Shown here one piece after another: positions 33,349 to 40,675 of a stretch of 42,887 nucleotides of DNA; position 1 is the stretch's first letter, and every line of letters begins with the position of its first letter. The position numbers and the translations under genes are program-made. The notes beneath the pieces were generated by a model. The model ran no database searches and had not been told where the DNA came from. It saw only the letters and a list, made by a program, of their open reading frames with translations. Source of the DNA: Myxococcales bacterium (GTDB lineage Bacteria; Myxococcota_A; Polyangia; Haliangiales; Haliangiaceae); assembly GCA_016794525.1 (NCBI GenBank), contig JAEUJY010000116.1:1-42887 (forward strand), given 5' to 3'.

Positions 33349-34067
33349 TGACCGCGCCGCGCGTCGTCATCCTCTGCCCGTTCCTGACCCACGTCGAGCC
33401 GGCGTGCGAGCGCGGGCTGCGCGAGGCCGAGGCCGCCGGGTTCGAGGTCCGGCGCTACGCCGCGACCGCCGCCGTCGATCGCACCCGCGGCGACGCGGCC
33501 CACGCCGCGCTGCAGGCCGGCGCCGACGCGATCCTGTGGATCGACTCCGACGTCGCGTTCACCGTCGCCGAGGTGCGCGCGCTGTGCGCCCACCGGCTGC
33601 CGGTGGTGGCCGGGCTGTACCCCAAGAAGGGCGTCCGCGACTTCGCCGTGCACCTCGAGCGCGGCACCACCGAGCTCGGCGTCGGCGACGCCGGCGGGCT
33701 GTACGACGTGCGCTACGTCGGCGCCGGCTTCCTCTACACCGAGCGGGTCGTCTTCGACGACGTCCGCCGCCACTTCGGCCTGCCGGTCTGCAACACCCGG
33801 TTCGGCGCGCCGACCGTGCCGTACTTCCTGCCGATGGTGATCGCCGATCCCGAGGGCCCGCCCGGCGCCTACTGGTACCTCGGCGAGGACTACGCGTTCT
33901 GCGAGCGCGCGCGCCAGGCCGGCCACAAGATCGTCGTCGACACGACGCTGCGGCTGGGCCACGTCGGCAGCTACACCTACGGCTGGGAGGACGCCGGCCA
34001 GGCGGTGCCGCGGGTCACCGGCGCGCGCTTCCGCTTCGGTCCCAGCGGCGTCGTCGACGGCGAGTGA
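33348..34067 (+). CDS. Glycosyltransferase-like (GT-A fold) protein
   Basis: 239 residues. VVILCPFLTHVEPACERGLREAEAAG (N-terminal Rossmann-like start) and ADAILWIDSDVAFT (DxD motif, about 61-74) indicate a nucleotide-sugar transferase fold. GLYPKKGVRDFAVHL, VRYVGAGFLYTERVV and YWYLGEDYAFCERARQAGHKIVVDTTLRLGH (a final E-D-x-x-F/C-R element and metal-binding His) complete the pattern. Proteins of this type appear in polysaccharide loci and phages. The acceptor is unknown. ATG 33348 overlaps the lipoprotein stop, implying coupling with it. Confidence 0.75.
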   Translation: MTAPRVVILCPFLTHVEPACERGLREAEAAGFEVRRYAATAAVDRTRGDAAHAALQAGADAILWIDSDVAFTVAEVRALCAHRLPVVAGLYPKKGVRDFAVHLERGTTELGVGDAGGLYDVRYVGAGFLYTERVVFDDVRRHFGLPVCNTRFGAPTVPYFLPMVIADPEGPPGAYWYLGEDYAFCERARQAGHKIVVDTTLRLGHVGSYTYGWEDAGQAVPRVTGARFRFGPSGVVDGE

Positions 34068-34144
34068 CGGGCTTGTCCGCCGCCCCGGCCGCCGCGTAGC
34101 ATCGCCGGCGGCGCGCGCTGCGCCGCCTTCCAGGGGGAATCTCG

Positions 34145-34822
34145 ATGGACGACTACGACGACTACGGCGGCGGACCGTCGCCGCTGCGCATGTTCAACCT
34201 GTTCAGCATGCTCGCGCCGATGGCGGGCATGGTGCTGTTCGCGTCGCTGTGGGGCGTCGCGATCCTCTACGTGATCGCGCGCTGGCGGCACCACCGCTCG
34301 GGCGTCGTCGACGGCCAGCTCGGGCTCAAGTTCGTGCTGCACCTGTTCCGGCTGCACGGCTACCAGCTCTTGCTGCTGGGCGGGTTCATGCTGCTGTACT
34401 CGATCCTGGCCAAGGGCAACTCGGACATGCGGTCGCCGATCTGGCGCGCGGCGATGGGCTTCCTGACCGCCGGCGGCGTGGTCTTCGGCGCCCACACCGT
34501 GCTGTTGATGAAGACCAACCAGGCCGAGCAGCCGCTGATGGGGCGGATGTACAGCGGCCTGTCGCTGCTGATCACCGGCCTGATCGCGATGACCGGGCTG
34601 GTGCTCGGCACCCAGGCGCTGTTCGCCAAGGGCGACATGGGCAACGAGGGCCGCGGCTTCTGGTCGCTGGTGTTCGTCTACGGCACCGCGTGGGTGGTGC
34701 AGGGCGCGGTGTTCGGCCGCGCCCAGCTGACCGGCCCCAGCCCCGACGGCCCGGGCGCGCCCGGCGCGCCGCCGCCGCCGCCGCCGCCGATGCCCGAGCC
34801 GATGCGCCAGCCGCTGGCGTGA
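34145..34822 (+). CDS. Hypothetical membrane protein with Pro-rich tail
   Basis: 225 residues. It starts with an acidic MDDYDDYGGG head and has about five transmembrane helices (about 25-47, 70-90, 104-122, 133-155 and 170-190). It ends in a cytoplasmic-type Pro/Gly-rich tail (GPGAPGAPPPPPPPMPEP). No family is recognised. This is a leadered gene: a TAGCAT -10-like element is about 45 nt upstream and a strong AGGGGGA ribosome site stands 6-12 nt before ATG 34145, in contrast to the leaderless neighbours. Confidence 0.8.
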   Translation: MDDYDDYGGGPSPLRMFNLFSMLAPMAGMVLFASLWGVAILYVIARWRHHRSGVVDGQLGLKFVLHLFRLHGYQLLLLGGFMLLYSILAKGNSDMRSPIWRAAMGFLTAGGVVFGAHTVLLMKTNQAEQPLMGRMYSGLSLLITGLIAMTGLVLGTQALFAKGDMGNEGRGFWSLVFVYGTAWVVQGAVFGRAQLTGPSPDGPGAPGAPPPPPPPMPEPMRQPLA

Positions 34823-34825
34823 GGC

Positions 34826-35896
34826 TCACCGCACGAGCGCCGCGATCGCGGCGGCCAGCGGGCCGGCGATCGGCCGGCCGTCGATCAGCGCGACCAGCTC
34901 GGCGAGGCGCCGCGGCCGCTCGGCCTCGCCGACCGACGCCAGGCGCGGCCCGTCGAGCTCCGGGGCGACCAGCCGCACGACCAGATCGAGCGCCGCGCGG
35001 CGCAGGTCGCCGCTCAGCAGCGGCAGCGCCGCGGCCAGCGCGTTGACCGCGCGCTTGCCGTCGCGGGGCGTCTCGAGCAGCGCCAGCGCCAGGCCGTCGG
35101 CGCGGTCGGGATCGAACAGCGGCAGCACCGGGTCGATGTCCCGGCCCAGGCGCGCCGCGGCGCGGGCCAGGCCGCCGGCCACCAGCCGCGCCAGCAGCGT
35201 GCGATCGGCCGGCGGGATCGCCAGCTCGACGGTGACCAGCCGCGCCGCCGCGCCGCGATCGATCCCGGGGCGGCTCGCCAGCGCCCGGCGATCGTAGGCC
35301 AGCACGATGCACACGTACGGCAGCTGCGCGTACATCCGCAGCGCGATCAGCGTCGTGGCGAGCTCGCGCTCGGCGAGGCGATCGACGTGGTCGAGCGCGA
35401 TCACCAGCCGCTTGCCGACCTGCTGCGCGTTCTCGGCCAGCTCGGCGGCGACGCTGTCGTTCGAGCGCTTGACCGCGCCGGCGACGTCGACCTTGACCCC
35501 GACCAGCCGCACCACCGTCGACACCACCTCGCCGTAGCGGGCCAGCGCGTCGCGCGCCGCGTCGGAGGTCTCGACCACGCCGGCGGCCTCGAAGTAGTCG
35601 GCGAGGTGCGCGTGCAACGCGCCCAGCAGCGACTCGGCGCTCGCGTGATCGGCGGCGTCGACCGCGACCACCGCGGCGTCGCCGCGCTCGCTGACCTGGG
35701 CGTGGACCAGCCGCAAGAGGCTGGTCTTGCCGCTGCCGGCGGTGCCGACCACGCCGACCACCCGCGGCATCGCCGCCGGCTCGGCGCAGGCCAGCTCGAC
35801 GACGCGCGCGGCCAGCGGCGCGCGGCCCAGCAGGTCGTCGGTCGCGCGGCTGATGGGCACGTCGGGCAGGAGCTCGATCCCCGGGTCGATCGCCAT
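34826..35896 (-). CDS. KAP-like P-loop NTPase
   Basis: 356 residues. Walker A GTAGSGKTS (51-59) and Walker B VIALDHVDRL (about 146-155) match KAP/AAA-type STAND ATPases. The insert (AGAVKRSNDSVAAELAENA) and downstream YVCIVLAYDRRALASRPG (sensor 1) also fit. The C-terminal third is helical. KAP NTPases are often membrane-linked; here no clear transmembrane helix is seen. Function unknown; it may be signalling or defence-related. TATCGT (35908-35903) ends 6 nt before ATG 35896. The promoter faces that of pncA 7 bp away. Confidence 0.82.
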   Translation of the reverse strand: MAIDPGIELLPDVPISRATDDLLGRAPLAARVVELACAEPAAMPRVVGVVGTAGSGKTSLLRLVHAQVSERGDAAVVAVDAADHASAESLLGALHAHLADYFEAAGVVETSDAARDALARYGEVVSTVVRLVGVKVDVAGAVKRSNDSVAAELAENAQQVGKRLVIALDHVDRLAERELATTLIALRMYAQLPYVCIVLAYDRRALASRPGIDRGAAARLVTVELAIPPADRTLLARLVAGGLARAAARLGRDIDPVLPLFDPDRADGLALALLETPRDGKRAVNALAAALPLLSGDLRRAALDLVVRLVAPELDGPRLASVGEAERPRRLAELVALIDGRPIAGPLAAAIAALVR

Positions 35897-35902
35897 GGCC
35901 GG

Positions 35903-35920
35903 ACGATACCCCGCTACAAT
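35903..35920. promoter_or_regulatory. Back-to-back leaderless promoters (KAP ATPase / pncA)
   Basis: On the minus strand TATCGT (35908-35903) ends 6 nt before ATG 35896. On the plus strand TACAAT (35915-35920) ends 6 nt before GTG 35927. Only 30 bp separate the two start codons, so their -35 regions must lie in the opposite coding sequences, and polymerase binding should be mutually exclusive. Confidence 0.55.
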
Positions 35921-35926
35921 CGGGCG

Positions 35927-36547
35927 GTGACCCGCGCGCTCGTCCTGGTCGACCTGCAGTACGACTTCTGCCCCGGCGGCGCGCTGGCGGTCGCCGACGG
36001 CGACGCGACCATCGCCGTCGCCAACCGGCTGATGCCGCGCTACCCGCTGGTGGTCGCGACCCAGGATCGCCACCCCGCCGATCACGGCAGCTTCGCCGCC
36101 AACCACCCCGGCCGCGCGCCGTACGAGGTGATCGACCTCCACGGCCTGCCCCAGGTGCTGTGGCCGGTGCACTGCGTGGTCGACACCCGCGGCGCGGCGC
36201 TGCACGACGACCTCGATCGCGCCCGCATCGCCGCGGTGTTCCCCAAGGGCACCGACCCCGCGGTCGACAGCTACAGCGGCTTCTGGGACAACGGCCGGCG
36301 CAAGGCCACCGGCCTCGGCGACTGGCTGCGCGCCCAGGGCGTGACCGAGGTCCACGTGCTGGGCCTGGCCACCGACTACTGCGTGCGCGCGACGGCGATC
36401 GACGCGGTCACCGACGGCTTCGCCTGCACGCTGATCGCCGACGGCTGCCGGGCGGTCGAGCTGGCGCCCGGCGACGGCGCCCGCGCGATCGAGGCGATGC
36501 GCGCCGCCGGCGTGACGATCGCGACCGCCGCGGAGATCGTCCGTTAA
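35927..36547 (+). CDS. pncA: Nicotinamidase
   Basis: Converts nicotinamide to nicotinic acid for NAD salvage. 206 residues from GTG 35927. Catalytic triad: D9 (VLVDLQYDF), Lys in FPKGTD (about 105) and Cys in GLATDYCVRATA (about 146). The metal site begins with D47 and H49 (TQDRHPADH). PVHCV precedes the Lys motif as in PncA. The length equals the family. GTG 35927 is set by TACAAT 6 nt upstream. Together with nudC at the window start this is one of two NAD-turnover genes. Confidence 0.95.
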   Translation: MTRALVLVDLQYDFCPGGALAVADGDATIAVANRLMPRYPLVVATQDRHPADHGSFAANHPGRAPYEVIDLHGLPQVLWPVHCVVDTRGAALHDDLDRARIAAVFPKGTDPAVDSYSGFWDNGRRKATGLGDWLRAQGVTEVHVLGLATDYCVRATAIDAVTDGFACTLIADGCRAVELAPGDGARAIEAMRAAGVTIATAAEIVR

Positions 36548-36603
36548 CGCTCCCGGCCGCGCGCGCGTCCTCGGGGGCATGACCTCCGGCGTGGGAACAT
36601 GGC

Positions 36604-37188
36604 GTGTCGGCCCTTGAGCCGGCGGCGAGGCCATCGCATCGTCCGGAGGTGGCCGCCTCCGTCGTCGACGCGACGATCGCCGAGCTGGTGGTGGCGGCCC
36701 AGGGCGGCAACCACGCCGCGTTCACGACGCTGTACGCGCGCTTCCACCGCGCGGTCCACGCCGTGGCGCTGGCCCGGGTCGGCGCGGCCGACGCGGCCGA
36801 CGTGGTCCAGGACGTCTTCGCGCGGGCGTGGACCCGGCTCGACAGCGTCCGCGAGCCGGCCGCGTTCGCGGGGTGGCTCATGACGATGGCCCGCCACCGC
36901 GCGATCGATCGCGCCCGCGCGCGCGGCGGCGGCGACGCGCCCGAGCGGGAGGTCGCGGTGGCGCCGGCGCCGACCGCCGAGGCCGCGGCGGCGCTGCGCG
37001 CGATCCGCGCGCTGCCCGAGGCCTACCGCGAGACCTTGCTGATGCGCCTGGTCGAGGGGCTGAGCGGCCCGGAGATCGCCGAGCGCACCGGCCTGACACC
37101 CGAGTCGGTCCGGGTAAACTTGCACCGTGGCATGAAGCTCCTGCGCGAACGGCTCGACCCGCAGGCGGCCACGGGGGGCACGCCGTGA
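36604..37188 (+). CDS. ECF-type RNA polymerase sigma factor
   Basis: 194 residues. Region 2 (about 32-100: FTTLYARFHRAVHAVALARV, ADVVQDVFARAWTRLDSV, FAGWLMTMARHRAIDRARAR) and region 4 (about 130-183: LPEAYRETLLMRLVEGLSGP, LTPESVRVNLHRGMKLL) are clear. GTG 36604 is the likely start, but GTG/ATG alternatives upstream and at about 36652 exist. GGAAC at 36594-36598 looks like an ECF -35 box, yet no matching -10 is obvious. Its stop overlaps the FecR-like gene start (GTGA), making a coupled sigma/anti-sigma unit. Confidence 0.92.
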   Translation: MSALEPAARPSHRPEVAASVVDATIAELVVAAQGGNHAAFTTLYARFHRAVHAVALARVGAADAADVVQDVFARAWTRLDSVREPAAFAGWLMTMARHRAIDRARARGGGDAPEREVAVAPAPTAEAAAALRAIRALPEAYRETLLMRLVEGLSGPEIAERTGLTPESVRVNLHRGMKLLRERLDPQAATGGTP

Positions 37189-38213
37189 GCGGCGACTACC
37201 TGTGGGACCGCTCGGGCGAGGATCCCGAGGTCGCGCGGCTCGAGGGCCTGCTCGGCGGCCTCGCCCACGACGCGCCGCTGGCCCCGCTGCCGCCGCGGCG
37301 CGATCGCCGGCGCGCGCTGATCGTCGGCGCCAGCGTCGTGGTCATCGCGGCCGCGGCGGTGATCGCGGTGCTCGCGACGCGCGGGTCGCGCCCGGCGTCG
37401 CCCGACGGCTGCGGCGCCAGCGGCGCCGGCTTCGCGTTCACGTCGCGCGGCGGCCAGGCGCGCTGCGGCGGCGTCGCCACCGCCGGCGGCGTGCTGCCGG
37501 TCGGCGTCGCCCTCGAGACCCCGCCCGACGTCACCGCCGACGTCACCATCGCCGACATCGGCGCGCTGACGCTGGCCGGCGGCTCCGAGCTGACGCTGGC
37601 CGCCACCGGCGCCGACCAGCACCGCCTGCGCCTCGCCCACGGGCGGCTGTCGGCCCGCGTCACCGCGCCGCCGCGGCTGTTCGTCGTCGACACGCCCGCC
37701 GCGACGGCGATCGATCTCGGGTGCGCCTACGATCTGGCCGTGCTGCCCGACGGCCGCACCCAGCTCACCGTCACCAGCGGCGTCGTCGAGCTGGCGGCCG
37801 GCGCGCGGGTCGCCCACGTCACCCGCGGCCACACCGTCACCACCGTCGCCGGCCGCGGCCCGGGCACGCCGGTCGCCGTCGACGCCACCCCGGCGTTCGC
37901 GGCGCTGGTCGCGCGGTGGGACGCCGGCGACCCGACCGCGCTGCCGCCCCTGGTGGCCGCCGCCGGCGCCGGCGACACGCTGACCCTGTGGAACCTGCTC
38001 GCCAACGGCGCCGCCGCCGATCGCCCGGCGATCCTGGCCCGCCTCGACGAGCTGTTCCCGCGCCCCGAGTGGCTGCTCGCCGACGAGCTGGTGGCCGGCA
38101 AGCCCGAGGCGATCGCCGGCCTGCGCGACGTGCTCACCAGCGGCGTGTGGCTGGCGCCCGACGCGACGCCGGCCCCTCCCTCGACCGACGCCAACCCTGG
38201 CGTCTGGCGCTAG
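37185..38213 (+). CDS. FecR-domain membrane protein, probable anti-sigma factor
   Basis: 342 residues. A short cytoplasmic N-terminus (about 1-43), a single transmembrane helix (about 44-66: RALIVGASVVVIAAAAVIAV), then a periplasmic FecR domain (about 105-230): DIGALTLAGGSELTLAATG, HRLRLAHGRLSARVTAPPRL, VVDTPAATAIDLGCAYDLAV. The C-terminal part is helical (TLWNLLANGAAADRPAILAR) and of unknown use. GTG 37185 overlaps the sigma stop, the usual layout for a membrane anti-sigma or sigma-regulator pair. No TonB receptor is beside it, so the signal is not predicted. Confidence 0.88.
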   Translation: MSGDYLWDRSGEDPEVARLEGLLGGLAHDAPLAPLPPRRDRRRALIVGASVVVIAAAAVIAVLATRGSRPASPDGCGASGAGFAFTSRGGQARCGGVATAGGVLPVGVALETPPDVTADVTIADIGALTLAGGSELTLAATGADQHRLRLAHGRLSARVTAPPRLFVVDTPAATAIDLGCAYDLAVLPDGRTQLTVTSGVVELAAGARVAHVTRGHTVTTVAGRGPGTPVAVDATPAFAALVARWDAGDPTALPPLVAAAGAGDTLTLWNLLANGAAADRPAILARLDELFPRPEWLLADELVAGKPEAIAGLRDVLTSGVWLAPDATPAPPSTDANPGVWR

Positions 38214-38245
38214 CGCGCGGGGGCTGCACCGGCGCCGCGCCCGTG

Positions 38246-38251
38246 TATGCT
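38246..38251 (+). promoter_or_regulatory. -10 hexamer of a probably leaderless kinase gene
   Basis: TATGCT ends 6 nt before GTG 38258, giving the kinase its own promoter between it and the FecR-like gene. Confidence 0.5.
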
Positions 38252-38257
38252 CGGGCC

Positions 38258-39301
38258 GTGGCGACGTCGCTCGGGCCGATCGATCCCGTCGGGGTCATGG
38301 AAGCGCTGATGGAGGGGCTGCAGATCATCGATCGGCAGTGGCGCTACCGCTACCTCAACGCCGCCGCGTGTCGGCACGGCCGCATGTCGAAGGAGGCGCT
38401 GGTCGGTCGCACGATGATGGAGTGCTACCCGGGCATCGAGGCCACGCCGCTGTTCGGGTTGCTGACCGAGTGCATGGCCACCCGCGCGCCGGCGACGTTC
38501 GAGAACCGGTTCACGTTCGCCGACGGCAGCGACGCGTGGTTCGAGCTGCGGATCGGCCCGTGGCACGACGGGCTGGTCGTGCTGTCGATCGACATCACCG
38601 AGCGCAAGCGCCTCGACGCGGCGCTGCGGGCCAGCTACCAGCTGCGCGCGCTGGGGCAGATGGCCGCCGGCGTCGCGCACGATCTCGGCAACCTGCTCAA
38701 CCCGATCGCGCTCGAGCTGGCGCGGCTGCGGCGGCGGGTCCAGGGCGATCCCGAGGCGATCGCCGCGGTCGAGCGCGCCAGCGGCGTGGTGGCGCGTGGC
38801 GCCGAGACCATCACCCGGCTGCGCGACTACGCCCGCCCGACCGAGCGCGCCGCGGCGCCGGTGGTCCTCGACGCGGTCGCGCGTGAGGCGGCCAGCCTGG
38901 TGCGGGCCAGCGCGCCGTGGGCGCCCACCCGCAAGGTCACGTTGGTCGAGGAGCTCGGCGCGCCGCCCCCCGCGCCCGGGCACGGCCCCGACCTGCTGGC
39001 GGCGCTGGTCAACTTGCTGATCAACGCGGTCGACGCCGTCGGACATGACGGCCAGGTCGCGATCCGCACCGGCGCCAGCGACGACGCGGTGTGGGTCGCC
39101 GTCGAGGACGACGGCGTCGGCATGCCGCCCGAGGTCGTCGCCCGGGCCCACGAGCCGTACTTCACCACCAAGGGTGAGGCCGGCACCGGGCTGGGCCTGG
39201 CCATGGTCCACGCCGCCGTCGTCCGCGCCGCCGGCACGATGGACATCCGCAGCGCCGTCGGCGCCGGCACCACGGTCACGCTGCGCTTCCCGCGCGCGTG
39301 A
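38258..39301 (+). CDS. Soluble PAS-domain sensor histidine kinase (orphan)
   Basis: 347 residues, no membrane segment. A PAS domain (about 10-120: VMEALMEGLQIIDRQWRYRY ... FELRIGPWHDGLVVLSIDIT) is followed by HisKA with the phospho-His in AAGVAHDLGNLLNPI. HATPase motifs follow: N box LVNLLINAVDAV, VEDDGVGM, FTTKGEAGTGLGLAM. The HDLGN (rather than HELRT) box is of the NtrB/HisKA type common in myxobacterial orphan kinases. No response regulator is adjacent. The gene ends before a perfect terminator-like hairpin. Confidence 0.92.
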   Translation: MATSLGPIDPVGVMEALMEGLQIIDRQWRYRYLNAAACRHGRMSKEALVGRTMMECYPGIEATPLFGLLTECMATRAPATFENRFTFADGSDAWFELRIGPWHDGLVVLSIDITERKRLDAALRASYQLRALGQMAAGVAHDLGNLLNPIALELARLRRRVQGDPEAIAAVERASGVVARGAETITRLRDYARPTERAAAPVVLDAVAREAASLVRASAPWAPTRKVTLVEELGAPPPAPGHGPDLLAALVNLLINAVDAVGHDGQVAIRTGASDDAVWVAVEDDGVGMPPEVVARAHEPYFTTKGEAGTGLGLAMVHAAVVRAAGTMDIRSAVGAGTTVTLRFPRA

Positions 39302-39324
39302 TCCGCCGCGGCTCCGAAAACGCC

Positions 39325-39350
39325 GACGCCCCGCATCGCGGCGGGGCGTC
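39325..39350 (+). terminator. Hairpin after the PAS kinase
   Basis: GACGCCCCGC, loop ATCGCG, GCGGGGCGTC: a perfect 10-bp stem starting 24 nt after the kinase stop. No U-tract follows. It stands 9 nt before copy 2 of the 60-nt double-hairpin repeat, so three stems are stacked in this convergent gap. Confidence 0.7.
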
Positions 39351-39358
39351 AGGTACGT

Positions 39359-39418
39359 TCTCGCGTTTCGGGTGGGGGCCCCACGTCTTGTGGGGGAGGG
39401 GCTTTGCGAAAGCCCCTC
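39359..39418. repeat. 60-nt double-hairpin repeat, copy 2
   Basis: 59/60 identical to 17245-17304, in the same orientation, with G for T in the loop of the second stem (GAGGGGCTTT-GCG-AAAGCCCCTC). It lies between the convergent kinase and Cys-rich lipoprotein genes, 16 nt beyond the stop of the minus-strand gene. Confidence 0.8.
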
Positions 39419-39433
39419 TTCTTCCCGACGCGC

Positions 39434-40315
39434 TCAGTCCGCGCGGCAGTGATCGAACGAGAAGGTCTGGCAGGTGCAGCCGGTGTCGCCCATCGTGCAC
39501 GCGCTGCCGTCGGGGCGGGTGCAGTTCTGGCCGCTGTACACCGCGGTGCAGTCGTTGCGGCCGAGGCAGATGTTCTCGGTGTTCAGCACCTCGCAGGTCG
39601 GCGCCGACGTGCAGGTCTCGTAGGCGGCGCAGGTGCCGGTCCAGCAGCCGTCGAGGATCAGCGGCACCTGGCCGGCGGGGCAGGTCGGGGCACCGAACGC
39701 GCAGGTGATGGTGCCGGCGCAGCTCGGGGCCGGCGGCGGCGGGGGCGGCGGCGGGGCGCCGGGGACGCAGGTCGAGCGGTCGGTGTCGCAGTGCTGATCC
39801 GCCGGGCAGTCGGCGTTGCTGGTGCAGACCGCGGTCTCCTCGCACGAGCCGCTCGGGCCGCAGTAGCAGCCGGCGGCGCACTCGGTGTCGCTGGTGCAGG
39901 TGGGGCCGTTGGGCAGGCAGACGCCGTCGTTCGCGCACGACATGCCGATCGGGCAGCCGGTCTCGAAGCAGGTCTGGCCGCAGCTGCGGGTCTCGGTGCC
40001 AGCCGGCACGCACGAGTTCGAGCAGTCGCAGGTCATGCCGGCGCCGCAGTCGGCGTCGGCCGAGCAGAACCCGGCCTCGGCACAGGTGCCGGTGGTCTCG
40101 TCGCAGTAGCAGCCCGACGCGCACTGCTGGTCGGTGCTGCAGTAGTACCCGTCACCGCCGCCGGGGACGCACACCGGGTTGCCCCAGTCGTCGTAGCTCT
40201 CGTAGGTGCCCGGGGGGCACATGTCGCCGTGGTGCTCCTCGCCGAAGTACAGCATGCACCCCGACAGGGTGCTGGCCATCGCGAGGCCGAGACAGGCAAG
40301 GAGGGATTTCTTCAT
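39434..40315 (-). CDS. Cysteine-rich lipoprotein
   Basis: 293 residues with 42 Cys. The lipobox is LSGC (Cys20). After a short linker come four or five repeats of the form C-x4-5-D-x-x-C-x(2-3)-G-x-x-C-x-C-x-x-x-x-G-x-C (CSTDQQCASGCYCDETTGTC, CSADADCGAGMTCDCSNSCV, CTSDTECAAGCYCGPSGSC, CTSNADCPADQHC). A Pro run (8 Pro) follows, then a second Cys-rich domain (about 190-293). This resembles the Cys-rich repeat lipoproteins abundant in myxobacteria, which are likely disulfide-bonded surface proteins. GGAGAA about 8 nt before ATG 40315 is the ribosome site. Expression probably depends on sigma-54. Confidence 0.9.
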   Translation of the reverse strand: MKKSLLACLGLAMASTLSGCMLYFGEEHHGDMCPPGTYESYDDWGNPVCVPGGGDGYYCSTDQQCASGCYCDETTGTCAEAGFCSADADCGAGMTCDCSNSCVPAGTETRSCGQTCFETGCPIGMSCANDGVCLPNGPTCTSDTECAAGCYCGPSGSCEETAVCTSNADCPADQHCDTDRSTCVPGAPPPPPPPPAPSCAGTITCAFGAPTCPAGQVPLILDGCWTGTCAAYETCTSAPTCEVLNTENICLGRNDCTAVYSGQNCTRPDGSACTMGDTGCTCQTFSFDHCRAD

Positions 40316-40379
40316 GACGACGTTCTCCGGATTCGGTGAGCGGTGGGGGAGCAGCGGGGTGACGACGTGTCGCTGACAA

Positions 40380-40395
40380 AGCACTCGGCGTGCCA
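40380..40395 (-). promoter_or_regulatory. Sigma-54 (-24/-12) promoter for the Cys-rich lipoprotein
   Basis: Read on the minus strand: TGGCACG-CCGA-GTGCT, matching TGGCACR-N4-TTGCW at all defined positions but one, with GG and GC correctly 10 nt apart. The start point would be about 12 nt further on, giving a leader of roughly 50 nt to ATG 40315. Confidence 0.7.
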
Positions 40396-40447
40396 CCTTG
40401 GCAGCGGGATCGAACCGTGCGGAATCGTGACGTTCTCTGGTGAAGGA

Positions 40448-40467
40448 ACCGGCAGGATCCTGCCGGT
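40448..40467. promoter_or_regulatory. 20-bp perfect palindrome, candidate enhancer-binding-protein site
   Basis: ACCGGCAGGATCCTGCCGGT is self-complementary and centred about 65 bp upstream of the -24 element of the sigma-54-like promoter, within the usual range for a bacterial enhancer-binding protein. A looser pair, GCCCGATC / GATCGGGC, lies just beyond (about 40471-40521). The remainder of the 360-bp gap (40316-40675) shows no gene. Confidence 0.55.
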
Positions 40468-40675
40468 CCCGCCCGATCCGCGACAAAAACGTCCGGGATT
40501 TCAGGGGGCAAGCCGATCGGGCAGGGTGTCAGGACCGTGACGCTCCCAGACGCGCCAACCTTGCGTTGGATCTGCGTCAACGAACGTCCACGGTCGACTG
40601 TAGCAATCCGTTCACACTCCGGTGGGAGCGAACGCCACGGCTGGGGCCCCGATCACACCCCGAATCACCCGCCGG

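Noticed and set aside
36594-36598. GGAAC as the -35 of an autoregulated ECF promoter
   Set aside because: No convincing -10 partner lies 16-17 bp downstream and the sigma start codon is uncertain; mentioned only as a hint.
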